From: Sciurus carolinensis
Taxonomy: Eukaryota; Chordata; Mammalia; Rodentia; Sciuridae
Assembly (NCBI RefSeq): GCF_902686445.1
Contig: NC_062222.1
Span: forward strand, 133,183,035-133,247,034
Direction: 5' to 3'
DNA: 64,000 nt
Shown: positions 48,738 through 59,544 of the stretch, piece by piece
Numbering within the stretch: the first letter of the stretch is position 1
How the letters are laid out: each line of letters begins with the position of its first letter
Notes under the pieces: generated by a model
Database searches by the model: none
What the model saw: only the letters and a program-made list of their open reading frames with translations
What the model was told of the DNA's origin: nothing
Translations under genes and position numbers: made by a program

Positions 48738-49470
48738 AGTGTAGCGGACGATGCCTGTGGATGCTCCGAGGAACCCGAAGGCGCTCACACCGGCAATGTG
48801 GGAGGCCAAGGCGGTGTCCTGGAGCCTGGCAGGTGTGAGCCGCCCGCGGTGCCCTGCAGTGCCCTGCTGGTGCCGTTCCCACAGTGCTCCCAGAGAGGAG
48901 GCCGCATCCTTGCTCCTGGGCTCACCCTGCAGCCTCCGCAGAGGTGCTGCGGATGAAGGAGCACCCTGGAATTCAAGGGAAGCGCTCTTGTTCACACGGT
49001 GACACCTGGCGGAGCTCCAGGCGGCTGTGCCAAACCTGCACCGCACTCCCCCAGAGTGTTGGCGGTGGCACCAGGAATGAAGCACAAAGCAAAGCATGAG
49101 CATTTCAGGCAGCAAGCAGGGCACACGCTGAGTCTGGTAAACAGTGTCTGCATTCCCCTGAGTTTGCGCCCGCGACACGGCCTCCTGCTCTCATCGCTGC
49201 TCCCACAAGAATGTCTTAACTTTTGTTGGCATTGAAAAGATGCTCAGAAGATCAAAATACGGAAATGAAGTGAAAACAGCCTGCGCAGGGAGGAAACGCG
49301 TCTTTGAGATGAGGCCTGAACCGGCTGGGTGCCCGGGGGGTTTCCGCGAGAGCTCTCGGGAGGCTGCCTCTGGCTGCGAGGGCCACCGAGTCGGAGGCGG
49401 AAGAGGTGTGGGCAACGTATGCCAGGTTCAGGACTGCGGCGCTCCAAGGAAAGGCTGGCACTGCGGAGAT
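48738..49470. other. CpG-dense, GC-rich patch
   Basis: After a long AT-rich region the composition changes sharply: CG dinucleotides are frequent ('gtagcggacgatgc', 'gccgcccgcggtgcc', 'gcgcccgcgacacgg', 'tttccgcgagagctctcggg'). I see no L1 5'UTR, SINE or LTR body to explain it. Overlapping frames run on both strands (minus 48,676-49,178 with 163 codons; plus 49,240-49,566), as is usual in GC-rich DNA, and none matches a family I know. It may be a small CpG island with an unannotated promoter, an old GC-rich pseudogene, or a GC-rich repeat I do not recognise. Confidence 0.6.
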
Positions 49471-49764
49471 GCTCAGAAGCCCCCTCTCCTGCTTGCTCTT
49501 CCAGGGACAAAGTGCCTCCTCCAAAGAGGAAATTCACAAATCATAAAAATCCTGGACTGCTTTTGAGATTGCTGACCCACGTGGAAAAATCCGGTTTTTT
49601 TCTGTACAGTGATTGGTAAATCAGAAACGGAGCACGGCCCTGGCACTTGTGGCAAATGCAGACTCCAATACCTACTTTATGAGTGCCTGGTTTAGGCTTG
49701 TTGATTTATCTCAATGGTCTGTGTCTCATCCTCCTCCAGTGCCTTGCAAGTTAAGAACAAATGC
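49471..49764. other. Unassigned, adjoins the CpG patch
   Basis: Composition returns to average and no feature was recognised. Confidence 0.4.
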
Positions 49765-49885
49765 CAATTTACACAGGCCGGAAGAGTGAGGCTTAAAAAA
49801 GTAAATCATCTTGTTTGAGGTTATACCATGTTAAGTGACTGCAGAGAGGATACAAGATTAAAATTCAGTTCTGTCAAATTCTAAA
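49765..49885 (-). repeat. MIR SINE fragment
   Basis: 'gaagagtgaggcttaaaaaa', 'gaggttataccatgttaagt' and 'atacaagattaaaattcagt' follow the reverse-complement MIR core with many substitutions. Confidence 0.45.
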
Positions 49886-49994
49886 GCTCGGGCTTTTCCC
49901 AGTATTGCTGGTGGCTGGTTGCAAAGAATGTTTCTAAGTGACTCTATGTCTTTTCATTGCAGCACTGTGACTAACTATGGGATGTATTGTATAA

Positions 49995-50135
49995 GAGCTC
50001 TTCTCAGACTTTAACGTGCATAACAATCACCTGGGGATTGTGCTAGATGCAGACTCTGATTCAACAAGTCTGGGGTGGGTCTAGAATGCACATAGCTAGC
50101 CACACTAGTGACACTAGTGACATTGGCTGCTGAGG
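49995..50135 (-). repeat. MER5-type hAT-Charlie DNA transposon
   Basis: 'tctcagactttaacgtgcat', 'aacaatcacctggggattgt', 'gatgcagactctgattcaac' and 'aagtctggggtgggtctaga' match the MER5A/B pattern (tctgatgcacgctaaagtttgagaac ... gatgcagattccctg...ctgaatcagaatctctggggtggggcc). It is a short non-autonomous element, so no coding capacity is expected. Orientation is uncertain because the family is short and symmetric-looking by eye. Confidence 0.7.
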
Positions 50136-50334
50136 GTTTAGAGCATGTGATCAAGACGAGGTGGACTCTAAGCCCTTGTAGGTACTGTGCTTGAGTATAT
50201 TTGCAATGAATAGAAAAAAGTGAGCTCTCAGGATCTCTTGGTTGTTATTAATGATGGTGTCTACATTTATTTTCCCAGGAGGCAAATTTAATTTCACTTT
50301 ATTCAGCCCATCAACAGAGATTCATTGGCTCTCT

Positions 50335-50500
50335 ACAAAACTATTCATAGCTAACATTTGTCAGGTGCTTTATATCTTAAGTGTCTTTTCTCACAAAAAG
50401 TAAACCAAGGAGGTATCATTACTAATGTGAGTTTAAGGTGACAAAATTAAGGCTCCAAGACTTGAGGTCACATGAAGCTGTGGCTTTCTTTTCACTAGGT
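50335..50500 (-). repeat. MIR SINE
   Basis: 'gtcaggtgctttatatctta' and 'aggcatctcattactaa'-like text ('aggaggtatcattactaatg'), then 'acaaaattaaggctccaaga', follow the MIR core reversed. Confidence 0.5.
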
Positions 50501-50567
50501 TGCATTAAAATATTTTAATTTTCCTGACTCCAAATATCATACCAGAGCTAATCAGCAAGTCCTTGTT

Positions 50568-50962
50568 GGGAGGGCTGCTGTCACAAAGATCCACAAACTG
50601 AGTAGATTAAGTAACAGAAGCACATTATCCTGCCATTCTGAAGTTTTGAAATCCACCATCAAGATGTTGACAGGTGAGCTTCTTCTGAGGCTGAAAAGAA
50701 GTATTTTTCCCATCCTTCTCTTCAAACTCTGGGTGGCTGCTGGCAATGTTTTCTAGACATGTGGCCCTGACCTCTGTCTTTGTGTTCACGTGGTGTTCTT
50801 CCTGTGTGTGTGGCAGTGTCCTAGGTTCTGTAGGACACTGTGCTGGATGGGGGCCTCCCTATTCCAATCAACCTCATCTATTTGCACCTGCAATGACCTT
50901 GCTTCCCAAAGGACCGCGTTCTGAGGTGCTGAGGATTAGGCCTTCAGCATAAGAATTTTGAA
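50568..50962 (-). repeat. MLT1-type MaLR LTR, minus strand
   Basis: 'gctgctgtcacaaagatcca', 'taagtaacagaagcacatta', 'ttcttcctgtgtgtgtggca', 'ttccaatcaacctcatctat' and 'cttcagcataagaattttga' follow the reverse complement of an MLT1 LTR (tgtaacaaagtaccacaaac ... cttaatttaatcacatctg ... ttccacatatgaattttg). It is diverged but has the usual order and length (about 400 bp). Confidence 0.65.
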
Positions 50963-51314
50963 GGAAAACAGGTGAACCTTTCACAGGGGGCATGACCCTT
51001 TCTGGGATGTGTGTGTCCCCTGTGTTCCCTCCACAGGGTGAACTAATTCTCCCGCTGGCTCTTGAGGAGCCCCGAGAAGGAGACGGCATTTCTCTGGGCT
51101 GGTCACAGCAATTTTGATTAAAGAGTTGGTCACCAGGTTCTTGGGATATGATTAAGACTTGGAAAGAGAGATAATTCAAGAGCCTTCTAGCCATAAAGAT
51201 GACTTTCTTCCAAAAAAAGAAAGAAGATCCTAAAACCTGTGCTGAGGACATTGAATAGACAATGTTTTTTCCAAACCATAAAATAAGAAATCAAAACGAG
51301 GTTCAAGTACAGGT

Positions 51315-51600
51315 AGAACAATGCTAATCTGAACATCCCAAATCTGAAATGCTGCAAAATCTAAAAGTTTTTGAGTCCTTCCATGACGCCACAAGTGGAA
51401 AATTCCACACCTGATTTAACTTGTGGGGCAGCACTCAGACTGCAGGTGTGTTTAAATTGTCAGAAAATTACCCCCCTGCTATGTGTATAAAGTAAAATGA
51501 CTTTCATATGCAGACTTGGGTTCCATGCCCAAGATGTCCCATTATTAAATTTAAAACCTGAACCCCTCAGGATAACCCTTCCAACACCTTTCATATAAGG
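51315..51600. repeat. Interspersed repeat, probably DNA-transposon derived
   Basis: 'acatcccaaatctgaaatgc' followed by 'tgcaaaatctaaaagttttt', then 'gaaaattccacacctgattt', 'tcagactgcaggtgtgttta', 'tgctatgtgtataaagtaaa', 'acttgggttccatgcccaag', reproduces a mammal-wide repeat ('gagcatccctaatctgaaatgctccaaaatctgaaac...tgggtcccatccccaag') that I associate with a Tigger-type DNA transposon. The family name is uncertain. Confidence 0.4.
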
Positions 51601-52695
51601 GATGATCGACTTGTGATGGCATTTTTATTTCCACTGCTGGAGATAAAACTTAAACAACAACTTCAAAATCTGACCATAGTTTTATAAAATGAGAATAATA
51701 ACTCAAGTATCATGGGAATTGTCTTTCATTTTATTTTGAAAAACAAAAAAAATACTGTATGTCAAAATATGTATGCTAATGTGTTAATATATGTCTTGGG
51801 TATGTGCTACATATTGAAATACAAGCTGCGATGGGAGGCAAGGAAGAATGATTACTATTATTACATTCTAGAATCCAGGTAAGTTGACGTTTACACTGAG
51901 AAATTATAGCTAATCTTTTGTTAGATTAAAATACCCCAAATCCTTGTTTACAGGCCTCTGGGTTTCAGAGGGCAGGTTATCACTGTAATTGACAGAGGAT
52001 TCTGAGACTCTGTCAAGAGGATTTATTTAAACTCCCCTAGACAGTCTCAGAACTTAACTGCTCTATGTGTGAAAACAACACTTTCTCAGTTAAAGAATGA
52101 CATCTTTGGGGAGTAGTCTTTGAAAGGATGTAGTCACCAAAATTCACAAAGACAGAAATGTTCACACCCTGAATAGGGATTATCTCACAAGATAAATAGC
52201 TATGTCTTGGTTCAGACAGAAATGCTTTTTGACAAGGTCAAAGACTCTCTTCTTGTTCCTGAGGTGCCTGTTCCCTGGGACACATAAGGTTCCTTGTCTG
52301 AGTGGAAGAGCTAAGGGACAGAGGAGACAGAGCTCATTAATTTTGTCAATAGCCATTCCTTGCCATCTTAGCTTTTATAGACTGTTTTAAGTAAAAGATG
52401 AGCTTTCCTGCATGTTCTTATTCCATTCACAGAGCAATTTAAAATGGACCTTCCTATTTTCAGCTAACACCATCTTCTTAATCTGATAGCCACAGGCTTC
52501 ATAAATCTATCTCCTCCCCACTCCTCCCAATGCCTAATCAATGTCTTCCCAACACAGAGTCTTGCCTTTAATCAAATCAGTCATGGATCTTACAGCTTTG
52601 AATACAACGTGCTTGTCTGAGTTTCCCCCGTTGTGTTCTTTATAACCTCTCCTCAGTCCCTTCACGTTCACCCCTCCTCCTCTAAGATGGCCAGG
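51601..52695. other. Unassigned non-coding sequence
   Basis: No gene or clear repeat was recognised. Confidence 0.45.
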
Positions 52696-53128
52696 TGTTA
52701 TAGTTTTGAGGTGAAGTCCCCCAAAAGCTCATGTGTGAGACAATGCAAGATGGTTTAGAGGAGAAATGATTGAGTTATGAGAGCCTCAATCCAGGCAATG
52801 AATTAATCCCCTGACAGATTAACTGGTGTTAACCGAAGGCAGGTAGGGTGTGGCTGGAGGAGGTGGGTCATTGGGGGTGTGCCTTTGAGGCAAAGCTTTT
52901 ATATGTGGCAAGTGGAATCTCTCTCCCTGCTTCCTGGTGTGATATCTTGAGCTGCTTCTTTCACCAGATTCTTCTACCATGATGTTCTGCTTCCCCTCAA
53001 GCACAGGAAATGGAGCTGGTCGTCTATGGACTGAGACCTCTGAAACCATGAACCCCAAAATAAACTTTTCCTTCCCTAATTGTTCTTGTCAGATCTTTTG
53101 GTCCCAGAAGTGAAAAAGTTGAAAAACA
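52696..53128 (+). repeat. MaLR-like solo LTR with perfect 5-bp duplication
   Basis: 433 bp, starting 'tgttatagttttgaggtgaa' and ending 'aagttgaaaaaca'. 'ccagg' flanks both sides exactly (52,691-52,695 and 53,129-53,133). Internal marks are 'cccccaaaagctcatgtgtg', 'gggtgtggctggaggaggtg', 'catgatgttctgcttcccc', 'actgagacctctgaaacc' and 'aaataaacttttccttccc', whose 'aataaa' is the likely polyadenylation signal. It is the best-preserved of the three copies. Length, TG...CA ends and 5-bp duplication fit ERVL-MaLR. No internal region is attached on either side. Confidence 0.85.
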
Positions 53129-54084
53129 CCAGGATTGGCAAAGATTCTCTCACTACCTATGCCAGGCCTGAGACAGGCATTACCAGAGGACTGCAGCATT
53201 CTCTTTTGCTAAGCTCAACAGAATTTTTCTTTCATTTGTACAATTCTCCAGGCAAAGATTTTGCATTGACAGAAAGATACAGGTGGGAGAATAGTGAAGG
53301 TGGAAGTGGAGGTTGGGATGATGAATGTGAGGACTATTTGTGGAACACTGCAGGAGGTATCCTAGGGAGAAGGGAGCACTCAGTTCAGATTCCTGAGAGA
53401 CACAATGAGCCATGTGAGTTAAACAGAATGACAGGAATTTGACACTCAAATTCAGATGCAGGATTCACCAGCATTTTAACTGTTCCTTAGGTACAAGATG
53501 GCAAAACAGGGGTTCACATACGTAGTCATGCTAATTTCACACAGGACCTTGATGGGCTAGGATTGCAACTATTGCAACTACTTTGCAGAGAAGGAGCATT
53601 TGCCCTGTATAATATAATTACCTTGTCCACCGTACAAGACGTGAATCAAATGCAGTGTCCTTTCTGCCATGCCATCCTAGAAAAGTGGGGACAGTACATG
53701 GTTAAGTGCACATTCTCCTGGTTTCTTGTGACAGTTTGTTAGCCATTTTGTTAACATTTCAAGACCTTTACTTTTCTCATGTTCTAAACTGTTTAAAGAA
53801 ATCTCAGTTAAGCTAAATAAATTGCATTGTGTTCTTGAGAGAAGGGAAGAAAGAAGAGTGATAGTTTATGATATGATTATAATACTGTGAGCATAACATT
53901 TTCTTAACTAGAGAAATTAGTTTACTGTTGATCGAATCTCAGTGGAAGAAATAGTCCATAGTGGAAATAGTGGAAGAAATAGAAAGAATAGAATATTTTC
54001 TACTCAAATATAGACATGTCTACAGAAACCTGATTAACCATCCTCTATGTAATATTAGCTACTTCCAATAGACTTCGATATTTG
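53129..54084. other. Unassigned non-coding sequence
   Basis: No gene was recognised. The 120-codon frame (53,080-53,442 plus) begins in the LTR end and has no family match. 53,945-53,990 has a small imperfect repeat of 'tggaagaaatag'. Confidence 0.45.
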
Positions 54085-54317
54085 CAGACATTCTTTTTTT
54101 CAAGGGGGGTGGGTACTAGGGATTGAACTCAGGAGCCCTCGACCTCTGAGTCACATTCCAAGCCCTATTTTGTGTTTTATTTAGAGACAAGGTCTCACTG
54201 AGTTGCTTAGTGCCTTCTTTTGCTGAGATTGACTTTGAACTTGCGATCCTCCTGCCTCAGCCTCCTGAGCCACTGGGATTATAGGCATGTGCCACCCTAC
54301 CTGACTCAGATATTCTT
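54085..54317 (-). mobile_element. B1-dID SINE with near-perfect duplication
   Basis: Composite SINE, minus strand (body about 54,108-54,306): ID-derived left part ('actagggattgaactcagga'), B1 right part ('tcagcctcctgagccactgg', 'gattataggcatgtgccacc'). Flanks cagacattctt (54,085-54,095) and cagatattctt (54,307-54,317) differ by one base and mark the target-site duplication. The A-tail has decayed. Confidence 0.9.
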
Positions 54318-54474
54318 CATCTTCTTGAGCATAGCAAAGAAATTGAACATAAAATTTCCTTAGCCATTTTCTTAAACATCAAGTTCTCCAAAGAGACTCA
54401 CAAAATGCAAATAAGAAACAGCAGCATCCACTTGACTTTGTGAGAAACACATGAACCAGAGGTCTACATAGGTC

Positions 54475-54640
54475 ATTCAGTCATTCAACAGACATCTATT
54501 GTTGACCTGTATATAGTAGGTGTTATTTCACATTCTTAGAATATCAGATCTAACATTGGTCATAACACTATATTCCAAAAAGATAAGACAAATAAAATAT
54601 GACATAAAAATTTTATGAAATAGTCTGTATATTAGAAAGC
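54475..54640 (-). repeat. L2 LINE 3' end fragment
   Basis: 'gtcattcagtcattcaacag' followed by 'acatctattgttgacctgta' is the reversed L2 terminus. The rest is AT-rich and diverged. Confidence 0.45.
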
Positions 54641-55077
54641 AATAAATACTTTGGAAGTAAGATCAAGTTGAGCAGACAAAGGGACCAGCAATGCTGGCTG
54701 GAGGTGTCTTTGGGATTTTAGGTAGCATATCTGAGTTAGGTGCATTGGTATACTCCTCGGTGAGGTCTGGAAGCTGGTTTGCACTAATCTGCTTGGGGGA
54801 AAAAGTGTCAAAGATTAAAACCAGGTGGAGCACATCAATGAGGATCACATCTGGTTCTGGGGTAGGTCACCAGAGGAGTCCCCTTAAGGTATATTAAGTT
54901 GTCTGGACTGGCTTGCTCATAGAGTGATCTGGTCAGGCACAAGTGTAACTAAGCACAAAAAGTGATGAAAAATGAATTGTGCTTGAGAAGAGTCAATGGG
55001 GCTTGATGACTTTTGAGAAGCACCACCCAGTCTCAGGCCTAAAGGGACTGAGAGTCTGTCAGGGTCTTTGAGTCTGT

Positions 55078-55425
55078 GAGGGTCAATGTAACAAAGCACC
55101 ACACACAATGGCTTCGACAACAGGAAGTTTCTCTCCGTGTTAAGGAAGCTCAGCTTGGCCTCTGGAGGCCTTCTTGGCCTGCAGATGGCGATCTTCTTTC
55201 TGGGTCCTCACACAGTCTCTCCTTTGTACAGACTCCTCCTCTTCTCTGGGTATCCAGATTGCTCCTACGAGGACACCAGTCCTGTTTGATCAGCATCCCC
55301 CGTGGCCCTGTTTTAACTCAATCATGTGGTAAAGACCCTGTCTCCAAACAGAGTCACATTCTGAGCTGCTGGGGATAGGGCTTCAGTATGAGTTTGTGGG
55401 TCTGAGGGACATAATTCAATCCCCC
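55078..55425 (-). repeat. MLT1-type MaLR LTR, minus strand
   Basis: 'tgtaacaaagcaccacacac', 'ttggcctctggaggccttct', 'ctgggtcctcacacagtctc', 'aatcatgtggtaaagaccct' and 'ggcttcagtatgagtttgtg' follow the reverse complement of an MLT1 LTR in order and length. It overlaps chance frames of up to 100 codons. Confidence 0.7.
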
Positions 55426-55829
55426 AAGCTGATTGAAATTGCCCCAAGTGAACTCAGAGCAGAAGTCAAAGGAACGAGAGGGAGGGCAGGAATTAAAATC
55501 CATGGTGGATGCTCAAGGAACTCAAGTAGCCTACAGTAGCTGGGCTGGCAGAAGTGAATTCGTGAGGTTTGGTGGTGGAAAGGAATTTGAGATGCCCTAC
55601 ACAGTTGCTTGTCCTGTGTCTACAGGGGCAGTGGGAAGGATGCATTGAAGGAGGAGAGCTGGCAGCTGGACCAGGGTAGAGAATGAGGGTGCACCTGTTT
55701 GAGTAAGACCCTGGGAAATGGGAACTGTCAGTGGGGAGTCTCAAACACTGACCAGGGTGCCTCGGAGACTTTCAGGAAGGTACAGTTCTCCCTTTAAAAT
55801 GTACTTGGTACAGTGACAAGGAGTCAGAT

Positions 55830-55900
55830 TCCAAAAAGGGAGGGAGAGAGAGAAGGAGAAGGGACAGAGGAATAGGCAGGGAGGGAGGGAGAGACAGTTC
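55830..55900. repeat. GGGA/GA-rich purine tract
   Basis: Almost pure A/G text ('agggagggagagagagaagg', 'gggagggagggagagac'). Confidence 0.85.
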
Positions 55901-56039
55901 CATCAGGAGGACCACACAAAGACAGGAAGTCTCCCTAGACCCAGGACTGAGGCAGAGGAGGTGCTCAATCAAACATATATAGAAATCCTGCATTTCTCCT
56001 TCTCCCTCATGGGAGGGACGCATAGCAAGTGGCTATAGC

Positions 56040-56245
56040 AGTGACTTTCTGATGGGCCAGCTGCTGTGTTCAGGTGGGTGCAGCCCCTTCCGTGAGGCCT
56101 ACTGGAACCTCAGCTAGAGCCCACTCCTTTCTCTCCCTTCATAATTTGGTGAACCAAGTGTGTCCCTTAATAAATCACCTCTCTATTAACCAAACTGTAG
56201 TAGATTCTGTCTTCTGCAACCAAGAACTTTGACCAATGCAGTGAT
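56040..56245 (+). repeat. Possible LTR 3' portion, unassigned family
   Basis: 'cttaataaatcacctctcta', 'ttaaccaaactgtagtagat' and 'ctgcaaccaagaactttgac' have the shape of an old LTR end (polyadenylation signal 'aataaa', then 'gcaaccaagaaccctgac'). The 5' half is not recognisable. Confidence 0.35.
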
Positions 56246-56319
56246 TATATCATCTCAGGAAAGAAACTGGTAAGTAAGGCAATGTTGGTGTGATTTTTCC
56301 CTTAGCTGTGCTTGGTTTC

Positions 56320-56768
56320 TGTTGGGACTAATGACACTTTAACTAACTCAGGCTGACTCCTTACTTCCTGGTGAGTGAGCAGGATCAAGGCCTCAAAGGC
56401 GGTTTTAATAGTTAATGACGATAAACTGGATCACCATCAGGGATTGGTTAACAACAGTTCCACGAACATGATCAGTTTGTGCTTGCCATATAGTCCAATG
56501 GGACTCTCCTGCGTGAACCCCCCTGCCTTGCTGACCTTTAAGCTGATCGGTTCCCAACTAGCCCCCACCCTACATAAAAGCTGTGTGACTTCCTCAATAA
56601 ACGAGTTCCTGCTGTGACTGGTCTCCCTGACGTGTCTGATTGTCCTCCGCCTGGAGGGCTGGGAGCGGGCGGTCAGTCGGCCCTACCTATCCCGGTCTGA
56701 CCTTGTTGGGGAGTGTCCCCTTCCCTTGTCGCTGGTCGAGAAGAGCAAGGGGGCTTAAGACCCCGACA
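56320..56768 (+). mobile_element. Solo endogenous retrovirus LTR
   Basis: 449 bp, beginning TGTTGGGACT and ending CCCGACA, so the ends are a near-perfect inverted repeat. 'ggtttc' flanks both sides exactly (56,314-56,319; 56,769-56,774), a 6-bp integration duplication. A TATA-like 'tacataaaag' (56,571-56,580) precedes the polyadenylation signal 'aataaa' (56,596-56,601) by about 15 bp, giving a U3-R-U5 layout. There is no internal viral sequence: both flanks are unrelated DNA. A 6-bp duplication is more usual in class II (ERVK-like) than class I proviruses, but the class is not settled from the LTR alone. It encodes nothing and could act only as a promoter or enhancer. Confidence 0.9.
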
Positions 56769-59216
56769 GGTTTCAATGCAGCATCCCTGTTTCCCATAGT
56801 TAAAGTATTTGAATTCTGACCGTCAATAACATGGCTAGTGGGCACTTAGTATTATTAACTGGCAATCCAGGTGATATATAGGATACAGTGGGGAAGAAAT
56901 GCGGAAAAGAAGTTTTTGGCTATTGGAAATTTACTTCCTGTTCAGGCAAACACAAAATTACCAGTATTTTAGTAGATATATTGTAGACTTCTTAATGATT
57001 ATCATAACGTCCAAATAAGATCATTTTTTGTATGGTTGTGAACATTGCAAAATAAGAATAAGAATTCAAACTAGTAAGAAGCCAAGGATTAGGAAAAAGA
57101 GGAGGAGGAGAGAGAGGAAAAGTCTAGTAGCCATAACATCAACTTTAGAAACTGGGCACTGGGCCTGACAGTTTATTTATTCTTACAGCAGAAATATTGT
57201 GATTTTCATTTTTACATTAAACTGCAGCCAAGGCTCAAAATACACAGTTGAGCAGTGGTGGAGGACAGTGTCTTTTTGTAGGGCGGTTCAGAGTCTGCTC
57301 AGTTCAATAACCATGTATCGAGCACAATGGAAGATCCTTAGCAGCGTGTGGGCACCAGGGACACACGATCCCCAAGAACATATGGGTGGGAAGGCACTTG
57401 GGCACAGAAGTGGTGGAATCATGAGGTATAAATGGAAGGAGCACAGGGTTCTTGAAATACTGGGAGGCATCACACTAAGGTGACGGCATCCTGGTTTGCT
57501 AAAAACAGCTCTGGCTTTTGCGCGTTGCCCTAGTTTTATTAATAGCGCTTTCTTCCACTCTCACAGTGTCTCATTTGGAGGATAAATGATGTGTCACCTC
57601 ATCTCAGATACATTCCCAAAGGAAGGGAGACTCATGACCACTCTGTGGATTTAGAGGATATTGGAAAGAACACTGGTGGTCTTGGGGTTCACCTCCCTCT
57701 CTGGCTACTTGCTTTGAACGAGAAGGTGCAAAAGCTTGCTGTTTTCCAGGTCACGCTTAATGAGCAGCCAGGGCTCCTGCAGCATCTGGGATGTATCAGT
57801 GAGAAGACTTCAGGCCCGAAGGCTGACCAAGGAAGCCTCACCTTCTCCGGAGCTCCCTGGCATCCTCTTACAACTTTTTATCATTCCCTGCACCTGTGCG
57901 GGAAGGACAGCCAGCTCCCAGGGCACAAACACTCCTGGGCAGGACCCATGTCGCGCCCACCAGACAAAGGCCTGGCTGCTGTGACAATCTCAGCTCCAGA
58001 TTTTCTCTAGGTTCTGGAGGCACCCGCAATACCACTGTGTTCTTTCCTCAGCAGATCCAGGAAACCCACTTTCTTTTAGAGTTACCTGGAAACAAAGATC
58101 CAAAGTTTTACATAGGCGCTAAGAAAACATCTTGGCTACACTCAGGTACTACATTGTCCATTGAAGATTTTACCAAAATATGTCCAAAGGGGTGCTCATT
58201 TCTAACTCTATGGTTATTAGAACTACCTCTGTGTTTCCATTTATTGACCTTAAATAAACAAGATCTTAAACTCTCTGATATAAATTTTGCTAGTAAACAC
58301 ATGTTCTTTCCTTTGACTCACGGGGGTTCATTTCATTTGAAAAAGAGGCATTCATCTGCTGTGCTTCAAAGGTATTAGCACAGTCTTCTAGTATTTTTAT
58401 TTAAAAAATGTAAAACCCCATGAGACAACATGTTCTCCACAAGTAGTCACACAAAATATATTTTAAATTCGTTCCCAGAGAGAGGTGTTTTTGTTTTCTC
58501 CTGTTTTCCTTTATTTAATTTTGGAAAAAAAAAGTATTTGTGTATTTACATTTCCTGGGAAAATCATTAGCATTTTGTACTTTGGGGGGTAGGCTTTTCT
58601 TCTTTCCTGGGAATTATTTTACATCTGAAAAGGCATTATTTCATTATTCCTCAATGAATAATGAGAAAGATTTCAGTAAACCTTTCCTCTTGGGCTCCGC
58701 TTTCTCCCCGCTTTCCCAAGACACATATGCCTACAATGTGTGATTAGAGGCCAAAGAAGGGCTTTAGACTTTGTAGGCATTTAATCCTGGACTCAAAGCC
58801 ACCTGTATTTCAGAATGACAGTCATTCCTTCTTGTCAGGACTATGAAAGATGGTCCTTGTCATTGATTCCGAAAACCAACATGGCAGCTTTTATGAAGGA
58901 CTGTTCTTCAAATAGATGCAATGGAACATGTCAGTTGGATTTACAATCAAGATTTTGGGAATGGGGACTACAGACACAGTGTAAGACTCACATTCACAAA
59001 ATTATACGGGGCTGGACACACAAATCAGCTCTCCCTGAATCTTTGAAAATAGGGTTGCATTTCTTCAGGATTTACCACACACTCCACACTGGATAACTAG
59101 AACAAATCATTGTCACCGAGCTTAGCTAAAAAAATATGAAATGCCCACATGGCTAATTCTCCCTCCTCACTGGGGGGCTCTTCCAGGTAATATATTTACA
59201 GAGTGTTTAAAATGCG
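56769..59216. other. Unassigned non-coding sequence
   Basis: No repeat was clearly recognised from 56,775 to 59,160. The longest frames are 139 codons (57,591-58,010 plus) and 160 codons (57,896-58,378 plus). They overlap in different frames, and neither resembles a known protein. A stretch this poor in repeats is unusual for this window. Confidence 0.4.
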
Positions 59217-59431
59217 ATGCAAATGAGGTCCCTACATTTTTCTCCCATTGGTGTTGTAGGCTGGATAAATCACACCCTTTGGCATTTGCATTGATACAAC
59301 AAGAACATACCATGCGGCACAAATAACCTCATTTCCATAAAACAGCCTTTTAAAATTAGAAAATGTATAATTCATTTGGGGTGGCTATTACTGCTTTTGG
59401 GAGGGATTTAGACTTGTATTTAAATGCAAAT
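59217..59431. promoter_or_regulatory. Cluster of three POU octamer sites
   Basis: Exact octamers: ATGCAAAT at 59,217-59,224 (plus), ATTTGCAT at 59,284-59,291 (its reverse complement) and ATGCAAAT at 59,424-59,431 (plus). The octamer is the POU-factor (OCT) site. No repeat was recognised here, so the cluster is not explained by a known element. Isolated octamers elsewhere (8,675; 11,540; 39,368) show that single hits mean little. The enhancer reading is inference. Confidence 0.3.
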
Positions 59432-59544
59432 TGCAGTATTTTTTTTTCTCCCAGTTACACACAGGAAGCCACGAAATTTAGAAACTCCTAGCTATATCAT
59501 TATTCTTAACTATGACTTCCAGATTATAATACCAATAACAAAAT

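Noticed and set aside
48676..49178. 163-codon minus-strand frame as a protein gene or processed pseudogene
   Set aside because: No recognised family, overlapping frames on both strands and no A-tail or duplication. Kept only as part of the CpG-patch observation.
56320..56768. A full provirus at this site
   Set aside because: Only one LTR is present, with matching 6-bp flanks. There is no gag, pol or env text on either side.
57591..58378. Frames of 139 and 160 codons as a novel gene
   Set aside because: Mutually overlapping frames, no domain, no splice or promoter evidence.
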